In this document: in pieces, positions 55,201-62,571 of the stretch
How the letters are laid out: every line of letters starts with the position of its first letter
Position numbering within the stretch: position 1 is the first letter of the stretch
DNA from: Ilumatobacter coccineus YM16-304
Lineage (GTDB): Bacteria > Actinomycetota > Acidimicrobiia > Acidimicrobiales > Ilumatobacteraceae
Reading direction: 5' to 3'
Length of the DNA: 64,000 bases
Assembly: GCF_000348785.1 (NCBI RefSeq)
Contig: NC_020520.1
Coordinates: forward strand, 3,720,001-3,784,000
Program-made: the position numbers and the translations under genes
The notes under the pieces: model-generated
Told to the model about the DNA's origin: nothing
What the model saw: only the letters and a program-made list of their open reading frames with translations
Databases searched by the model: none

Positions 55201-57052
55201 CTCCGAAGTCCCAGCTCTCGTAGGCGTAGCCGCCGGGCAGGTAGTCCTTGATGAGCGGCGAGAGCGTGTCGAGGTTGAGCGGGAACTCGACCGTGAGACG
55301 CCAGCAGACGCGGTCGCCGGCTCGGTAGTCGTAGGCGACGTCCTCGGTGAAGGTCAGCGCCGATCCGTCGCCACACGTGACCGTCCCGGCGACCGGATCG
55401 GCGACCTCCTTCACGATCGTGACGTCGTCGGCGGCCTGACTCGCTGCCGAGTCGTCCGGCACCGGCAGGTTCGGCGTGCTCGACCCGTCGTTGTCGGTCA
55501 TGATCGTCGCGTCAGCGGTGAGCACGACCGTGTTCGACCACGCATCGTTCGCTGCGACCGGGCCGCTGAGCGGCGCGCGGTAGTCGGCGAGCGCGGTGGT
55601 GGCCAGCGTCCACGTGACGACACCGTTGGGTGCCGTGAACGCCGGGAGCTGCCACTCGACGATCTGCGTGCCGTCGACCGGGCCTCCGCCGACGGGGCCA
55701 GGCGTCGGACCTGCGGAGGGCGGCAGGCTCGACGAGGTGTACTCGAGCCCGTTCGGGATCGTGTCGGTGACGGTGATCACGGTGTCGGTCGACAGGTGGT
55801 ACTCGCTCGACTCGACCGTGAACTCCCATTCGGCGCTGGCCCCGTGGGTGAACGTGCCGTTGTCGACGTTCTTGTGGATGCTGAGGTCTTCGGCGGTGAC
55901 CAGCGCGCGGTCGTCGTCGGTGTAGTCGTCGCCGTCGGTCGTGCCGCCGGTGAACGCCCGGTTGACGAGTTCCTGCTCGTCGTACGTCAGCGGACCCGTG
56001 TTGTTGTCGAGGTTCGCTGCCGTGTCGGTGAGCGACGCCTGCACGTTCTCACGCAGCGGAACCGCTGCGACGTAGTAGATGCTGAAACTCTCGGTGGGGG
56101 CGAGGCCGGTCGGGGTCAGGTCGTCGGTCGGCGACGCGGCGATCAGCGTCGCTGCGTCCCACTCGACGCGCGTGTAGACGCCCGGCGGAAGCGCCGTGCC
56201 GTCGTGGACCGGATCGGTGACCGTCGTGACCGACGTCGGGACCGGACACGGGATCGGCATGATCGGGGTCGGGGCCGGCGTGCCGTCGATGCGGCCGGAG
56301 GTGGGGTACTCCTCGCCCGGTGACGAGTTGTCGACGTCGCCGCATTCGAGGAACTCGAGCCCTGCGGGGAGGTAGTCGACGAGGGTGAAATCGCTCGAGC
56401 CGACCAGTTGGTTGTTGTCGACCGTGAGCGTGAAGATCGTCTTGTGATCGTGCACGCCGCGGAGCAGCTCGTTCTCGTCGCCCTGCGCGGTCTTTCGCAG
56501 TTCGAACGGCATGAGCGTGGTGGCGGCGATCGCCGTGTCGGAACCGTCGGTCTGCGCGTTGGCGATGTTGGCGCCCTCCGAGTCGAAGTCGGGAATGTCG
56601 CGCGGGTTGCTGCTCACGTACGCCCCGGCGGAGTTCACCACGTCGTCGCCGATGTCGAATTCCGTCTCATCGATGGTGAACGTGTACGACAGGCTCACCG
56701 ATGCACCCGCGAGCAGGTCGGCGACGTTCTCCCACACGATCGCCGTGCCGTTCGCCCCGGGCAGATCGATGATCCGACTCGGCGATGGATCCGACCCTGC
56801 GAAGACCGCACCCTCCGGCAACGTGTCGGTGAAGCTGAGGTTGTAGCCGTCGGTCGTCTCCCCTGCGGCGGTCGTGGCGGTCAACGTCGCCGTGATCGGG
56901 TCGCCGTACAACACTTCCTCGGGCATCGCCTTCGTGAGCACGACATCGGGGTCTCCTGCCGCTTCGACGATCGGGGTCGGCAGTGCCGACGGGACGGCGA
57001 TCGCGCTCGCGGCGAGTCCGCCGACGACGGCGGTACGAATCATGGTCTTCAT
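46235..57052 (-). CDS. Giant LPRTG cell-surface protein with DUF11-like and SdrD-B-like repeats
   Basis: 3,605 residues. The signal peptide is MIRTAVVGGLAASAIAVPSA. Residues about 35-1478 are a chain of DUF11/isopeptide-type beta domains (repeated VTVTN-, DTLPAG- and PGDTATFTVRVENTGTSPAY-like strands). About 1480-3560 hold 17 to 18 SdrD-B-like domains, each opening with an IGDTVWLDLDGDG-type calcium-loop motif. The sortase signal is LPRTG at 3565-3569, then VLLRMAALLLAAGAVLMLL and RRRRDDD. It is a second, larger relative of the LPTTG protein at 13160-20746 but has no Thr stalk. ATG 57052 has GGAG upstream; an extension to 57241 is Arg/Pro-rich and lacks a signal peptide. A cell-wall-anchored adhesin or matrix protein by inference. 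Confidence 0.9.
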   Translation of the reverse strand: MKTMIRTAVVGGLAASAIAVPSALPTPIVEAAGDPDVVLTKAMPEEVLYGDPITATLTATTAAGETTDGYNLSFTDTLPEGAVFAGSDPSPSRIIDLPGANGTAIVWENVADLLAGASVSLSYTFTIDETEFDIGDDVVNSAGAYVSSNPRDIPDFDSEGANIANAQTDGSDTAIAATTLMPFELRKTAQGDENELLRGVHDHKTIFTLTVDNNQLVGSSDFTLVDYLPAGLEFLECGDVDNSSPGEEYPTSGRIDGTPAPTPIMPIPCPVPTSVTTVTDPVHDGTALPPGVYTRVEWDAATLIAASPTDDLTPTGLAPTESFSIYYVAAVPLRENVQASLTDTAANLDNNTGPLTYDEQELVNRAFTGGTTDGDDYTDDDRALVTAEDLSIHKNVDNGTFTHGASAEWEFTVESSEYHLSTDTVITVTDTIPNGLEYTSSSLPPSAGPTPGPVGGGPVDGTQIVEWQLPAFTAPNGVVTWTLATTALADYRAPLSGPVAANDAWSNTVVLTADATIMTDNDGSSTPNLPVPDDSAASQAADDVTIVKEVADPVAGTVTCGDGSALTFTEDVAYDYRAGDRVCWRLTVEFPLNLDTLSPLIKDYLPGGYAYESWDFGANNDFGVPGGGGAPAGVNFTSTVDDIAEGILIWDLEDAEPVGSTFEVVVSTLITGGAALTNADITRNLMKFSYQNTANSLFQDRSDADARYVEPVLSIAKGHTPGGRFLGGETVDYTVTVTNQGFLDADNATITDALPAGITCDDVTLTAVGAPAAVTCPSGTSTITWTGIDIAAATEEAPVGSGVVETPGSTALTYSVLLPITLNPNTSLTNTATLVDYQTATNTGTPNDWTSGETATDTIQIVDATIAKTRTTGTTQTGNNAASQATIGETITYTVTATIPGGTTTTSGVISDTMPAGIRLDNATVTLNGGAAPGTFVSDATGFTLTLPSPYTNNAGSDVFVFTLTTTVTDVPGNVGPGSRNNVARLVWSAGNRTANASTNIVEPSPTVSKANNTGDDLVTPGEFVQYTLTVATTGSAANDVVIVDTLPDDVIPLVGPGPAADVADGGTVASGGEWDLGTRTITWDQADIAGLATVSAGSPVTIVYDTRINNPLTGDIRLTNNVDLTATSMPGADPDERTYTASATDTVVAPSISVLTKTADPTTATVGDTVDYTVTVGIPADVIGYDLTILDDLPAGTEYESLVSVSCSEPAAAPCAPARSASELSADGDTGTIGFYVGDVNPGSPEAQTITLVYRVRVLDDDVNVVAPADLDNSARSLHNITNKIAGTPTGIPAGPFDNESAERVGTVGVVEPTLVIDKDIAGQTGDSDTRRHQPGDTATFTVRVENTGTSPAYDVVVTDTPDSRLTDFTPAAGVSTSALTDGDQSDGTLGWFIAGPIQPGAANAITLTYTLDIPNTLGPADEVVSGFEVTNTADIPQYFGHPETTRTANPTIAYREYGAGDYDVTPDTVNIELDLARIGDRVWYDINGDGVQDLGEPGLNGVDITVTYFGPNGVAGGGDDETFTAITSGNGDWQVIELPGGAYRVDVDSTDVPAGMSPSWDLDDLLASPDGDWDGTLAQNGDRDDVDAGFTGSGSIGNLVWFDQDLSGAQNSPEPGLGGIDVTLVWAGPDNDLGTPGDNVTYTDTTTATGAYLFEQLPAGDFQITVDGSDLPTGMSFVSDPDAGTADGVSTTTLTATGPGVDDLTQDFGAAGSLTIGDTVYLDRDGSGDQAVTGEPGLEGVTVTLTYAGADGILGNADDIVFTDVTDTNGEYGFANLPPEDYRVTVTGPLPSGSVNSDDPDTAGTGDSTSVVALTVDDEDQDFGYSADSEIGDRVWWDLDRDGVQDAGEPGINGATITVTYLGPDGLAAGGDDLVFTTTTSGDGDWSITNIPDGEYTVAVTAGIPAGFDQTYDDDGIATPSTSSTTLTTLDDDQDFGYAGNSSIGDTIWLDRDGDGTINGDETGIPDVTVTVTWAGPDGDLGTTGDNEVFTRVTDDDGLYSVVGLPAGTYEVEVDTATLPGNVSVTYDVVNGTTTPSSTAVVTLGTAEDLDTVDFGYQGDSSIGDTIYWDRNGDGDQDTPGDSTDEPGLEGVTVQLVWAGPDGDLLTTDDNATYTTLTDSDGNYLFDGLPEGEYEVNVIAGLPAGMTNTDDEDGDNDSSTPVTLGAADDHDTADFGYNGSATIGDTVYLDLDGNAEQAATGEPGVPGQTVTLNFEGADGTLGTPDDIVLATVTDANGEYEFTNLPDGEFRVTVVGGITDDASNSEDPDGGTPNQSDVVIAGGVDDLDQDFGYEGDNALGDTIWWDMNRDGVIDPVADEPRLAGVDVRITYAGADGILGGAGAADDIVISTETTGAAGDYSVDRLPNGDYSVEVITSTLPAGMDNTYDADGGTATPNDISFVNLPGATDNDLQDFGYAGTGSIGDLVYFDRDGDGVRGAPLDEPGIAGVEVTLTFAGADGILGGAGAADDIVVTQIAGSDGEYDFTGLPAGDYTVEVTNGIPTTAVNSDDPDVPGEPDVGDSSSSVTLAAGEDNDDQDFGYDVEAGLGDRVWWDFDRDGVQDEATPGSPREPGINGVEVTVTYFGLDGVRDLPGDPDPDDEVFVTTTSGDGNWMVNDIPEGNYAVELTGGLPAGFTNTYDPDTGLPGADGNAELAGHTGLNVAQDFGLAGDSSIGDTVWLDLDGDGTINGQEVGLEGVTVNLTWGGPDGIVGGANGADDVVIAVVTDANGNYSFEGLPAGEYVVTVDPASLPDGLTPSFDLDGDITTPDGSTPVTLGAAEDIDTVDFGYQGSSSIGDTIFFDRDRDGTQQVGGNGDEPGLAGVVVTLTWEGENGIFGDADDEMFTTFTDTDGFYEFTGLPAGQFQVDVDTTPTGGLPVAVTNTVDEDGNNNSSTPVVLGVDDVHDTTDFGYAGVASIGDTIFIDLDGDGEQTGDEPGVPGQTVTLTGDQGTFTTVTNADGMYSFDNLPDGDYIVTVVGGIVDTAVNTGDPDSAVGAGDSTAAVTISGGVPNDEQDFGYQGTAALGDTLYFDVDDDGVDDGAATEPRLDGVDVVVVWFGPDGVAGGGDDVVIPTDPTNSDGVYNVTGLPAGTYSVTPDEGDILPGLEATVDADGGADGTSTVTLADGEVDLDQDFAYTGTGSIGDTVWLDLNDDGFLDDGEPGLEGVTVTITWLGPDGVAGGDDDVVYTTTVADDGSYLVENLPAGEYTVELSGVPGGLTGATSSATTLAPGEDDLDQDFPFIGSASVGDTVFLDVDDDGVQDSGEPGVGGVTVTVTSSGSDGELGTDDDLVIVTTTAPDGTYTVTGLPSGPTQVAVDPGTLLPGTVPTSDADGDDPSVSTIDLEAGENDVDQDFAIAGDGVITGTVIDEGDGSGIPNVTITITYDGPDGPLVIVTTSGPDGGYEVTGLPVGDYTVEILMEDQPDGYIPTAPTSVDVTVTASDPTPPNVDFPFVEPGSIGRTIFIDMNNNGVQDAGEGGASGVTVTLLDEDGNVVATTETDEDGNFLFDDLPPGTYTVVLDPDTFPHGLGLTVDPDGNPDGRFVVTIGPGEDSRAAVFGLAPPVLPRTGSGVGVLLRMAALLLAAGAVLMLLRRRRDDDVITMKL

Positions 57053-57369
57053 GTGGGGGGCTCCGGTTTTCGATGCAGCTGCCGCGGGCGGGGCGACAGC
57101 ACGGCGCGCGTACGCACCAGTGTTGTTTCGGCAGGTCCCACGACAACTTGAAGGATGTCGACACAAACTCCGAGAAGTTTTTCGGGGCCTGACCTGGTGT
57201 TGAGGGAGGATCGGGCAAGTGACGGGCAAAACGGTAGTCAATTCCCTGACGGTTCCGGGGGATGCCCACCCGGACGCTTTGTCTCAGAGACAAACCGTCC
57301 GGTGGACGGTCGCTGTCGCCACTCGCCTGCTCTCTTCGACGTGGACTCGCAGCGGTAGCATCAGCGTCG
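57053..57369. other. Intergenic region between divergent genes, with REP copy C
   Basis: 317 bases between the LPRTG protein start and the alpha/beta hydrolase. It has an AT-richer stretch near 57150-57185, where promoters are likely, and REP copy C at 57270-57302. No convincing small gene, riboswitch or RNA was seen. Confidence 0.5.
57270..57302. repeat. REP palindrome, copy C
   Basis: CCGGACGCTTTGTCTC-A-GAGACAAACCGTCCGG. It is identical to copy A except for one base (C for G at 57277), which breaks one pair of the 16-base stem. It lies between divergent genes rather than at a gene end, unlike the other three. Confidence 0.93.
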
Positions 57370-58191
57370 ATGATCGCGTCGACCACGTCTCACGCTTCGA
57401 CGGTCGACGGGCTCGAACTCCTCGTCCGGCACTGGGCCCCCGCCGCCACACCAGCTCGGGCCGCGATGGTGCTCGTGCACGGCATCGGTGAGCACTCCGG
57501 TCGGTACGAGCACGTCGGCGCCACATTCGCGACCGCGGGAGTCGACGTCGTCTCGTACGACCAGCGAGGGTTCGGCCTGAGCGAAGGTCGCCGCGCCTAC
57601 GTCGATTCGTTCGACGATTTCGTCGGCGACCTCGAGTCGTTCGTCGTCCGACAGCGAGCGCTCGAGCTTCCCGTGATCTTGATGGGCCACTCGCTCGGCG
57701 GACTCGTCGCCACGACGTACCTCGTGAGCGACCGTCCGCAACCCGACCTGGCCGTGCTCAGCTCGCCGGCGCTTGCTGCCGAGCTTCCCGCTTGGCAGCG
57801 CACGCTGGCTCCTGCGGTCGGCACCATCCTGCCGGGCCTGCGGCTCCCTGCCGACTTCGACGGCAGCGTGCTGTCACGAGACGAGCAGGTACAGCGCGCC
57901 TACGAGACCGACCCGCTGCGCGAGTCGTCGTCGACGGCGCGCCTCGGCCGTGAGACTCTGCGCGCGATGGGAGCGGCCAACGACTCGCTCGCTCGGCTGC
58001 AGGTACCGACCTACGTGTTCCACGGATCCGACGACACCCTCGTCCCGCCGAGCGCCTCCGAGCCACTCGCTGCGCTGCCGAACGTCACTCGCAGAGTCTG
58101 GGACGGTCTTCGACACGAGTGCATGAACGAGCCCGAGCGCGACGAGGTCCTCGCCGCCATCGTCGCCTGGCTCGACGACCGCCTGGCCTGA
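57370..58191 (+). CDS. Alpha/beta hydrolase (monoacylglycerol lipase-like)
   Basis: 273 residues. The alpha/beta-hydrolase core has VLVHGIGEHSGRY (oxyanion hole), the nucleophile elbow GHSLGG with Ser108, the acid in HGSDDTLVP (Asp221 or Asp222) and His249 in RHECMNEP. The HGIGEHSGRYEHV and YDQRGFGLSEGRRAYVDSF blocks are typical of bacterial monoacylglycerol lipase/lysophospholipase relatives. No signal peptide; expected to act in the cytoplasm or on the inner membrane face. ATG 57370 is preferred; starts further upstream would run into the REP copy. Confidence 0.9.
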   Translation: MIASTTSHASTVDGLELLVRHWAPAATPARAAMVLVHGIGEHSGRYEHVGATFATAGVDVVSYDQRGFGLSEGRRAYVDSFDDFVGDLESFVVRQRALELPVILMGHSLGGLVATTYLVSDRPQPDLAVLSSPALAAELPAWQRTLAPAVGTILPGLRLPADFDGSVLSRDEQVQRAYETDPLRESSSTARLGRETLRAMGAANDSLARLQVPTYVFHGSDDTLVPPSASEPLAALPNVTRRVWDGLRHECMNEPERDEVLAAIVAWLDDRLA

Positions 58192-58254
58192 CGCGTTCGA
58201 CGCAATCCGCGCCGAACGGTAGCGATCGGGCGACGGCGGCGACAGCCTGGAGCG

Positions 58255-60342
58255 ATGGCTGACCCCACGACAACACTCGACTCGGTGATCGACGTCCTCG
58301 GCGCATCGGCGATGACGGTCGACGAACTGAGGGCCGCCTTCGCCGAACGCGGTGTCACGACGTGGCCCACCGACGCCCATGGCGTCGACGAGTTGACGCA
58401 CGTGACGCAACTGGACGAGTCGCTGACGCGCCTCATCGACGGGCGCATCGCCTACCTCCCGGCCGTTGCCCGGGCGGTCACCTGGAACGTTCCGATCGAC
58501 GACGCCGACGCGGCCGACGACCACCTGCTCGCCGACCCACACCTCACCGCGCTGTCCGGGTGGTTCGCCCGAGGCGAGGTCACGGTCGTCGACGCCGAGG
58601 GCACGCCGCTCGGAGCGCTCGGCACCAACGGCTTCGACGTCGACGGGGTCGACCGCGAGGTCGTCATCTGGCCACAGGGTTCGCTCGAGCAGTACGCCGA
58701 CGGCGTCGCCGCCGTCACGCTGGTCGACGAACACACCGTGCAGCTCGCCACCGGCACGAGCGTGGCGCCATCCGACGAACAGATCGCCGCGGTGCGTGCC
58801 GCGTTCGAACGCTGTGCACGCACCGAATCACTCACCGGCATCCTGGCCGACGAGCCGGCCGACGTCGTCACCGCGTCGAGCCACGACGTCATCATCGACA
58901 TGCTCATCGCCGAACCCGAACAGCATCGCTCGGCGCCACTCACCCCGATCCCCGACCTCCTCGCCGCCGCTGACCTCGAATTGCACGGTCACCGCCTCGT
59001 CGGTCCCGTCGGCACCGACTGGACCCTGCTCGACGACGAGTTCCGACTTCGACGAACCGAGATCGAGTACGGGCTCACCCGCGCCCAGGCGAACATGTTC
59101 GTGCTCCTGACAGGCGCCGCGACGGCGCGCACCGACACCGGCGAACTCGCGCTCGGCGACACTCCCGACGAGGTCGCCAGCGCACTGCAACTCGTCGCGA
59201 CGATGCTCGACGACGCCGACGTCGCCGAAGCCGCGTGGGATCACTGGACCGACCTGGAGCAGCCCGGCGAGCCGCTCCAGGACATCGTCGATCACCTCGT
59301 CGACGCCTTCGGCGACGAACCTCTGGCCGGCGTGTCGTGGCTGCGTGCTCGTCAGCTCTCGATCAACGGGCAGACGACCGAGGCCGTCGACGTGCTGGAG
59401 CGGGTCGCCGACTCGGAGCATGCGCTGGTCTTGGCCGATCTCGCAGCCATCGAGGCCGATCGGTCGAATCCGATCGAAGCCCGCCGTTTGCTCGACCGAG
59501 CGGGCGTCGAAGGTGAGATCGACCTCGACGCGCCGTTCGATCCGGTCAACGCGACCCACGGGTTCGGCGTCGAGTTGGCCGAGGAGATCGCTCCCTTCGT
59601 CGCACTCCGACCGAAACCGATGGCCGGCCGAAACGACCGTTGCCCCTGCGGCTCCGGGCGCAAGTACAAGCAGTGTCACCTCGGCAACGAGCTCCACACG
59701 ATCGAGCACCGGGCCAGCTGGCTGTACGTCAAGATGATGCGCTACCTCGGGCTCGTCGCACCGCACCTTCCCACCGCCATCGCCGACGACATCCTCGGCG
59801 ACGTCACCGATCCGGGGCTGCGCCGCATGGTCACGCAGTCGTATCTCCCGACCGACATGGCGCTCCACGAGGCCGGGCTCGCCGGCCGATTCCTCGACGC
59901 CAAACGCGCCCTGCTCCCGGCCGATGAAGTCGCCCTGGCCGAGGCCTGGGCCGAGAGTCAGCGCAGCGTGTTCGAGGTGGCCCGGTCGACGCACGAGGCG
60001 CTCGACCTCATCGACCTGTCGACCCGCTCGCGTCTGACGGTTCGCGAATCGATCCCCGAAGAACCCCTCGAACAGGGTTGGTGCATGATCGGGCGGCTCG
60101 TGCCCGTCGGCGACTCGTATCGCGCCTACAGCGGGTTCATCCCGATCAACGACGACATGGTCGAGCCGCTCCTGCAGGGGTTCGCCACCCGACAGGTCGA
60201 GACGGTGGCGATCACGATCGGCTCGATCTTCGAGGCGGCCGAGACGCACGACGAGATGGCCGAGATGTTCAACGACAGCCTCGATCTCACCGAACTCGAG
60301 AACCTCATCGCCGAACTCGGCGGCACCGCCGGCGAGTCCTGA
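58255..60342 (+). CDS. Large SEC-C motif protein
   Basis: 695 residues, soluble, acidic. The only firm domain is a SEC-C zinc motif, GRNDRCPCGSGRKYKQCH (Cys463, Cys465, Cys474, His475). The N-terminal 450 residues are mostly helical, with a possible winged-helix-like start (VIDVLGASAMTVDELRAAFA) and helical repeat-like sections (SWLRARQLSINGQTTEAVDV). The C-terminal 200 residues are a separate domain. SEC-C motifs bind zinc and mediate protein contacts, as at the SecA tail. The whole architecture is not one I recognise. Single gene, 63 bases after the hydrolase. Confidence 0.72.
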   Translation: MADPTTTLDSVIDVLGASAMTVDELRAAFAERGVTTWPTDAHGVDELTHVTQLDESLTRLIDGRIAYLPAVARAVTWNVPIDDADAADDHLLADPHLTALSGWFARGEVTVVDAEGTPLGALGTNGFDVDGVDREVVIWPQGSLEQYADGVAAVTLVDEHTVQLATGTSVAPSDEQIAAVRAAFERCARTESLTGILADEPADVVTASSHDVIIDMLIAEPEQHRSAPLTPIPDLLAAADLELHGHRLVGPVGTDWTLLDDEFRLRRTEIEYGLTRAQANMFVLLTGAATARTDTGELALGDTPDEVASALQLVATMLDDADVAEAAWDHWTDLEQPGEPLQDIVDHLVDAFGDEPLAGVSWLRARQLSINGQTTEAVDVLERVADSEHALVLADLAAIEADRSNPIEARRLLDRAGVEGEIDLDAPFDPVNATHGFGVELAEEIAPFVALRPKPMAGRNDRCPCGSGRKYKQCHLGNELHTIEHRASWLYVKMMRYLGLVAPHLPTAIADDILGDVTDPGLRRMVTQSYLPTDMALHEAGLAGRFLDAKRALLPADEVALAEAWAESQRSVFEVARSTHEALDLIDLSTRSRLTVRESIPEEPLEQGWCMIGRLVPVGDSYRAYSGFIPINDDMVEPLLQGFATRQVETVAITIGSIFEAAETHDEMAEMFNDSLDLTELENLIAELGGTAGES

Positions 60343-60387
60343 GCGCGTCCCCAGTGGCGTAGGCCATGCGGCCGCAACGCAGGTCGC

Positions 60388-61014
60388 TCAGGCGGCGGCC
60401 GGCCGCTTGCGCCGCTCACGGAGCCAACGGACGAGTTCGATCAGTCCGGTGATACTCAGTGCCGTGGCGAACGCCAGCCAGAACGCGAGCGTGTGGTTGT
60501 CTTCGAACTGCTTGCCGAAGAAGAACCCGAGCAGGCCGGCATACGACGCCCAGATCGTGGTGGCCACGGCGATCCACGCCATGAACCAGCGACGCGGCTG
60601 TTCGGTGACGCCCGACGAGACCGTCAGGATGGTGCGTCCGCCCGGAATGAACCGTGCGGTGATGAGCAGCATCCCGCCCCGCTTCTTGATCTGGCGGGCG
60701 GCGCCGTCGAGTCGATCTCGCCGAGAGGGCTTCTTGTCGGCCCACGCGTAGACCCGGCGTTTGAACTTGTCACCGATCCAATAGGCGATGTTGTCTCCGC
60801 AGAAGGCACCGAACGCACCAGCGAAGATCACGAGGGCGATGTTCTGGTTGCCTTGCCCCGCGGCGACGCCGCCGATGATGACCGTCGTCTCGCTCGGCAC
60901 GACCGGGATGATCGAGTCGAGCAGGGCGATGATGAAGATGACGAGCAGGAACCACCAGTTCGACGAGAACTCGTCCAGCTTGTCGGTGAGGTCGGTGATG
61001 ATGTTCGCCAGCAT
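60388..61014 (-). CDS. DedA-family membrane protein
   Basis: 208 residues with five or so membrane segments and DedA-family features: LLDSIIPVVPSETTVIIGG near the N-terminus, GAFCGDNIAYWIGDKF, and the Arg-rich RFIPGGRTILTVSSGVT motif. DedA proteins are undecaprenyl phosphate or lipid transporters/scramblases of the inner membrane. ATG 61014 fits. It converges with the SEC-C gene and lies downstream of gatB on the same strand, separated by REP copy D. Confidence 0.88.
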   Translation of the reverse strand: MLANIITDLTDKLDEFSSNWWFLLVIFIIALLDSIIPVVPSETTVIIGGVAAGQGNQNIALVIFAGAFGAFCGDNIAYWIGDKFKRRVYAWADKKPSRRDRLDGAARQIKKRGGMLLITARFIPGGRTILTVSSGVTEQPRRWFMAWIAVATTIWASYAGLLGFFFGKQFEDNHTLAFWLAFATALSITGLIELVRWLRERRKRPAAA

Positions 61015-61067
61015 GCGTGCGCCAGATCGTAGACGTCACCAGCCCCGAAACGCGTCGAGATGTCGAT

Positions 61068-61100
61068 CCGGACGGTTTGTCTCTGAGACGAACCGTCCGG
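61068..61100. repeat. REP palindrome, copy D
   Basis: CCGGACGGTTTGTCTC-T-GAGACGAACCGTCCGG: a 16-base stem with one changed pair (A to G at 61090, giving T with G). It begins 1 base past the gatB stop codon on the minus strand, so it can serve as the gatB terminator. Confidence 0.95.
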
Positions 61101-61101
61101 G

Positions 61102-62571
61102 TCAGGGCTTCTTCTGGTTGAGGAGGGCGGTGACGGCCTTGCCGTCGGCCTGCCCCTTCGACGCCTTCATCACCGCGCCGACGAGCGCACCCATCGCCTT
61201 GCCCTCACCCGCGCAGAACTTCTCCCACGCGTCGGGCTGCTCGGCGATCGCCGCGTCGACCATCGCTTCGAGCTCGGACGTGTCCATGGCCTCGAAGCCC
61301 TTCGCCGCGGCGATGTCGGCGGCGGTGCCACCGCTCTCGACCATCTCGGCGACGACCTGCTTGGCCTGCGTGGCGGTGAGCGCCCCCGACGACTCCATCG
61401 TCGTCAGCTCGGCCATGTCGACCGCCGGGATGTCGCCCGCCTCGGCGAGTTCCTTCACGTGTTTGAGCGCGATCGCCGCATCGCCGCCCAACTTGGCGAC
61501 TTCGAGGACGTAGGAGTCCTGACCGCGCTCGACGACCACCATGACCGCCTCGCTGTCGGTCGCGACGCCCGCAGCCTCGGCGAGGAGTCGACGCCGTTCG
61601 GCCGGCAGGACCGGCAGCGCAGCGCGCACCCGCTCGATCCACTCGGGATCGGGATCGACCACGACGAGATCGGGTTCGCGGAAGTAGCGGTAGTCGTCGG
61701 CGTCTTCCTTCGACCGCAGCGTGTGGGTCTTGCCGTCGTTCTCGTCCCAGTGACGGGTCTGCTGGACGACCTTCTCGCCACTCTCGATGAGCAGGATCTG
61801 GCGCTTCGCCTCGTACTCGATCGCCCGACCGACGGAACGCACCGAGTTGACGTTCTTGATCTCGCATCGCGTGCCGAAGTCGGCGCCGGGCTTGCGCACC
61901 GACACGTTGGCGTCGACGCGCATCGAGCCCTCCTCCATCTTGGCGTCGGACGCCCCGATGGCGACGAGGATCGCACGCAGCTCCGACACGTACGCCTTGG
62001 CCTGCTCGGGATGTCGGATGTCGGGCCGCGACACGACCTCGACGAGCGGAACGCCGGCGCGGTTGAAGTCGATCAGCGAGTAGTCGGAGCCGTGGATCCG
62101 GCCACCCGTGCCACCCACGTGCGTCGACTTGCCGGTGTCTTCCTCGAGGTGACCGCGTTCGATGCCGACGCGGAACCCGTCGGGCAGGTCGAGCCAGCCG
62201 TCGGCGGTGATCGGCTCGTCGTACTGGCTGATCTGATACGCCTTGGGCATGTCGGGGTAGAAGTAGTTCTTGCGGGCAAACGTCGACTTCTGCACCCGGC
62301 AGTTGAGTGCCAGTCCGAGCCGCATCGCCAACTCCACCGCCTGCCGGTTGAGCACCGGGAGCGCACCGGGGAGCCCGAGCGTGACCGGGTCGATGTTGGT
62401 GTTCGGCTCGTCACCGAAACGGTTCGGCGACGCCGAGAACAGCTTGGTGGCGGTGGCGAGTTCGACGTGGACTTCGAGCCCGACGACCATCTCGTAGCCG
62501 TCGTGCATCCACTTCTCGTGTTCGTCGTTCGACGGGAAGTAGCCGTCGTCGTTCGCGTAGACGATGCTCAT
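61102..62571 (-). CDS. gatB: Asp-tRNA(Asn)/Glu-tRNA(Gln) amidotransferase subunit B
   Basis: 489 residues. With GatA and GatC it converts misacylated Glu-tRNA(Gln) or Asp-tRNA(Asn) to the amidated form. Family blocks are YEMVVGLEVHVELATATKLF, the FARKNYFYPDMPKAYQISQY signature, DYSLIDFNRAGVPLVEVVS, the RVDANVSVRKPG block and the C-terminal YqeY-like helical domain (SGALTATQAKQVVAEMVESG). AGGAGG (62583-62578) lies 6 bases before ATG 62571. The start overlaps the gatA stop by 4 bases (ATGA), so the genes are translationally coupled. Confidence 0.96.
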   Translation of the reverse strand: MSIVYANDDGYFPSNDEHEKWMHDGYEMVVGLEVHVELATATKLFSASPNRFGDEPNTNIDPVTLGLPGALPVLNRQAVELAMRLGLALNCRVQKSTFARKNYFYPDMPKAYQISQYDEPITADGWLDLPDGFRVGIERGHLEEDTGKSTHVGGTGGRIHGSDYSLIDFNRAGVPLVEVVSRPDIRHPEQAKAYVSELRAILVAIGASDAKMEEGSMRVDANVSVRKPGADFGTRCEIKNVNSVRSVGRAIEYEAKRQILLIESGEKVVQQTRHWDENDGKTHTLRSKEDADDYRYFREPDLVVVDPDPEWIERVRAALPVLPAERRRLLAEAAGVATDSEAVMVVVERGQDSYVLEVAKLGGDAAIALKHVKELAEAGDIPAVDMAELTTMESSGALTATQAKQVVAEMVESGGTAADIAAAKGFEAMDTSELEAMVDAAIAEQPDAWEKFCAGEGKAMGALVGAVMKASKGQADGKAVTALLNQKKP

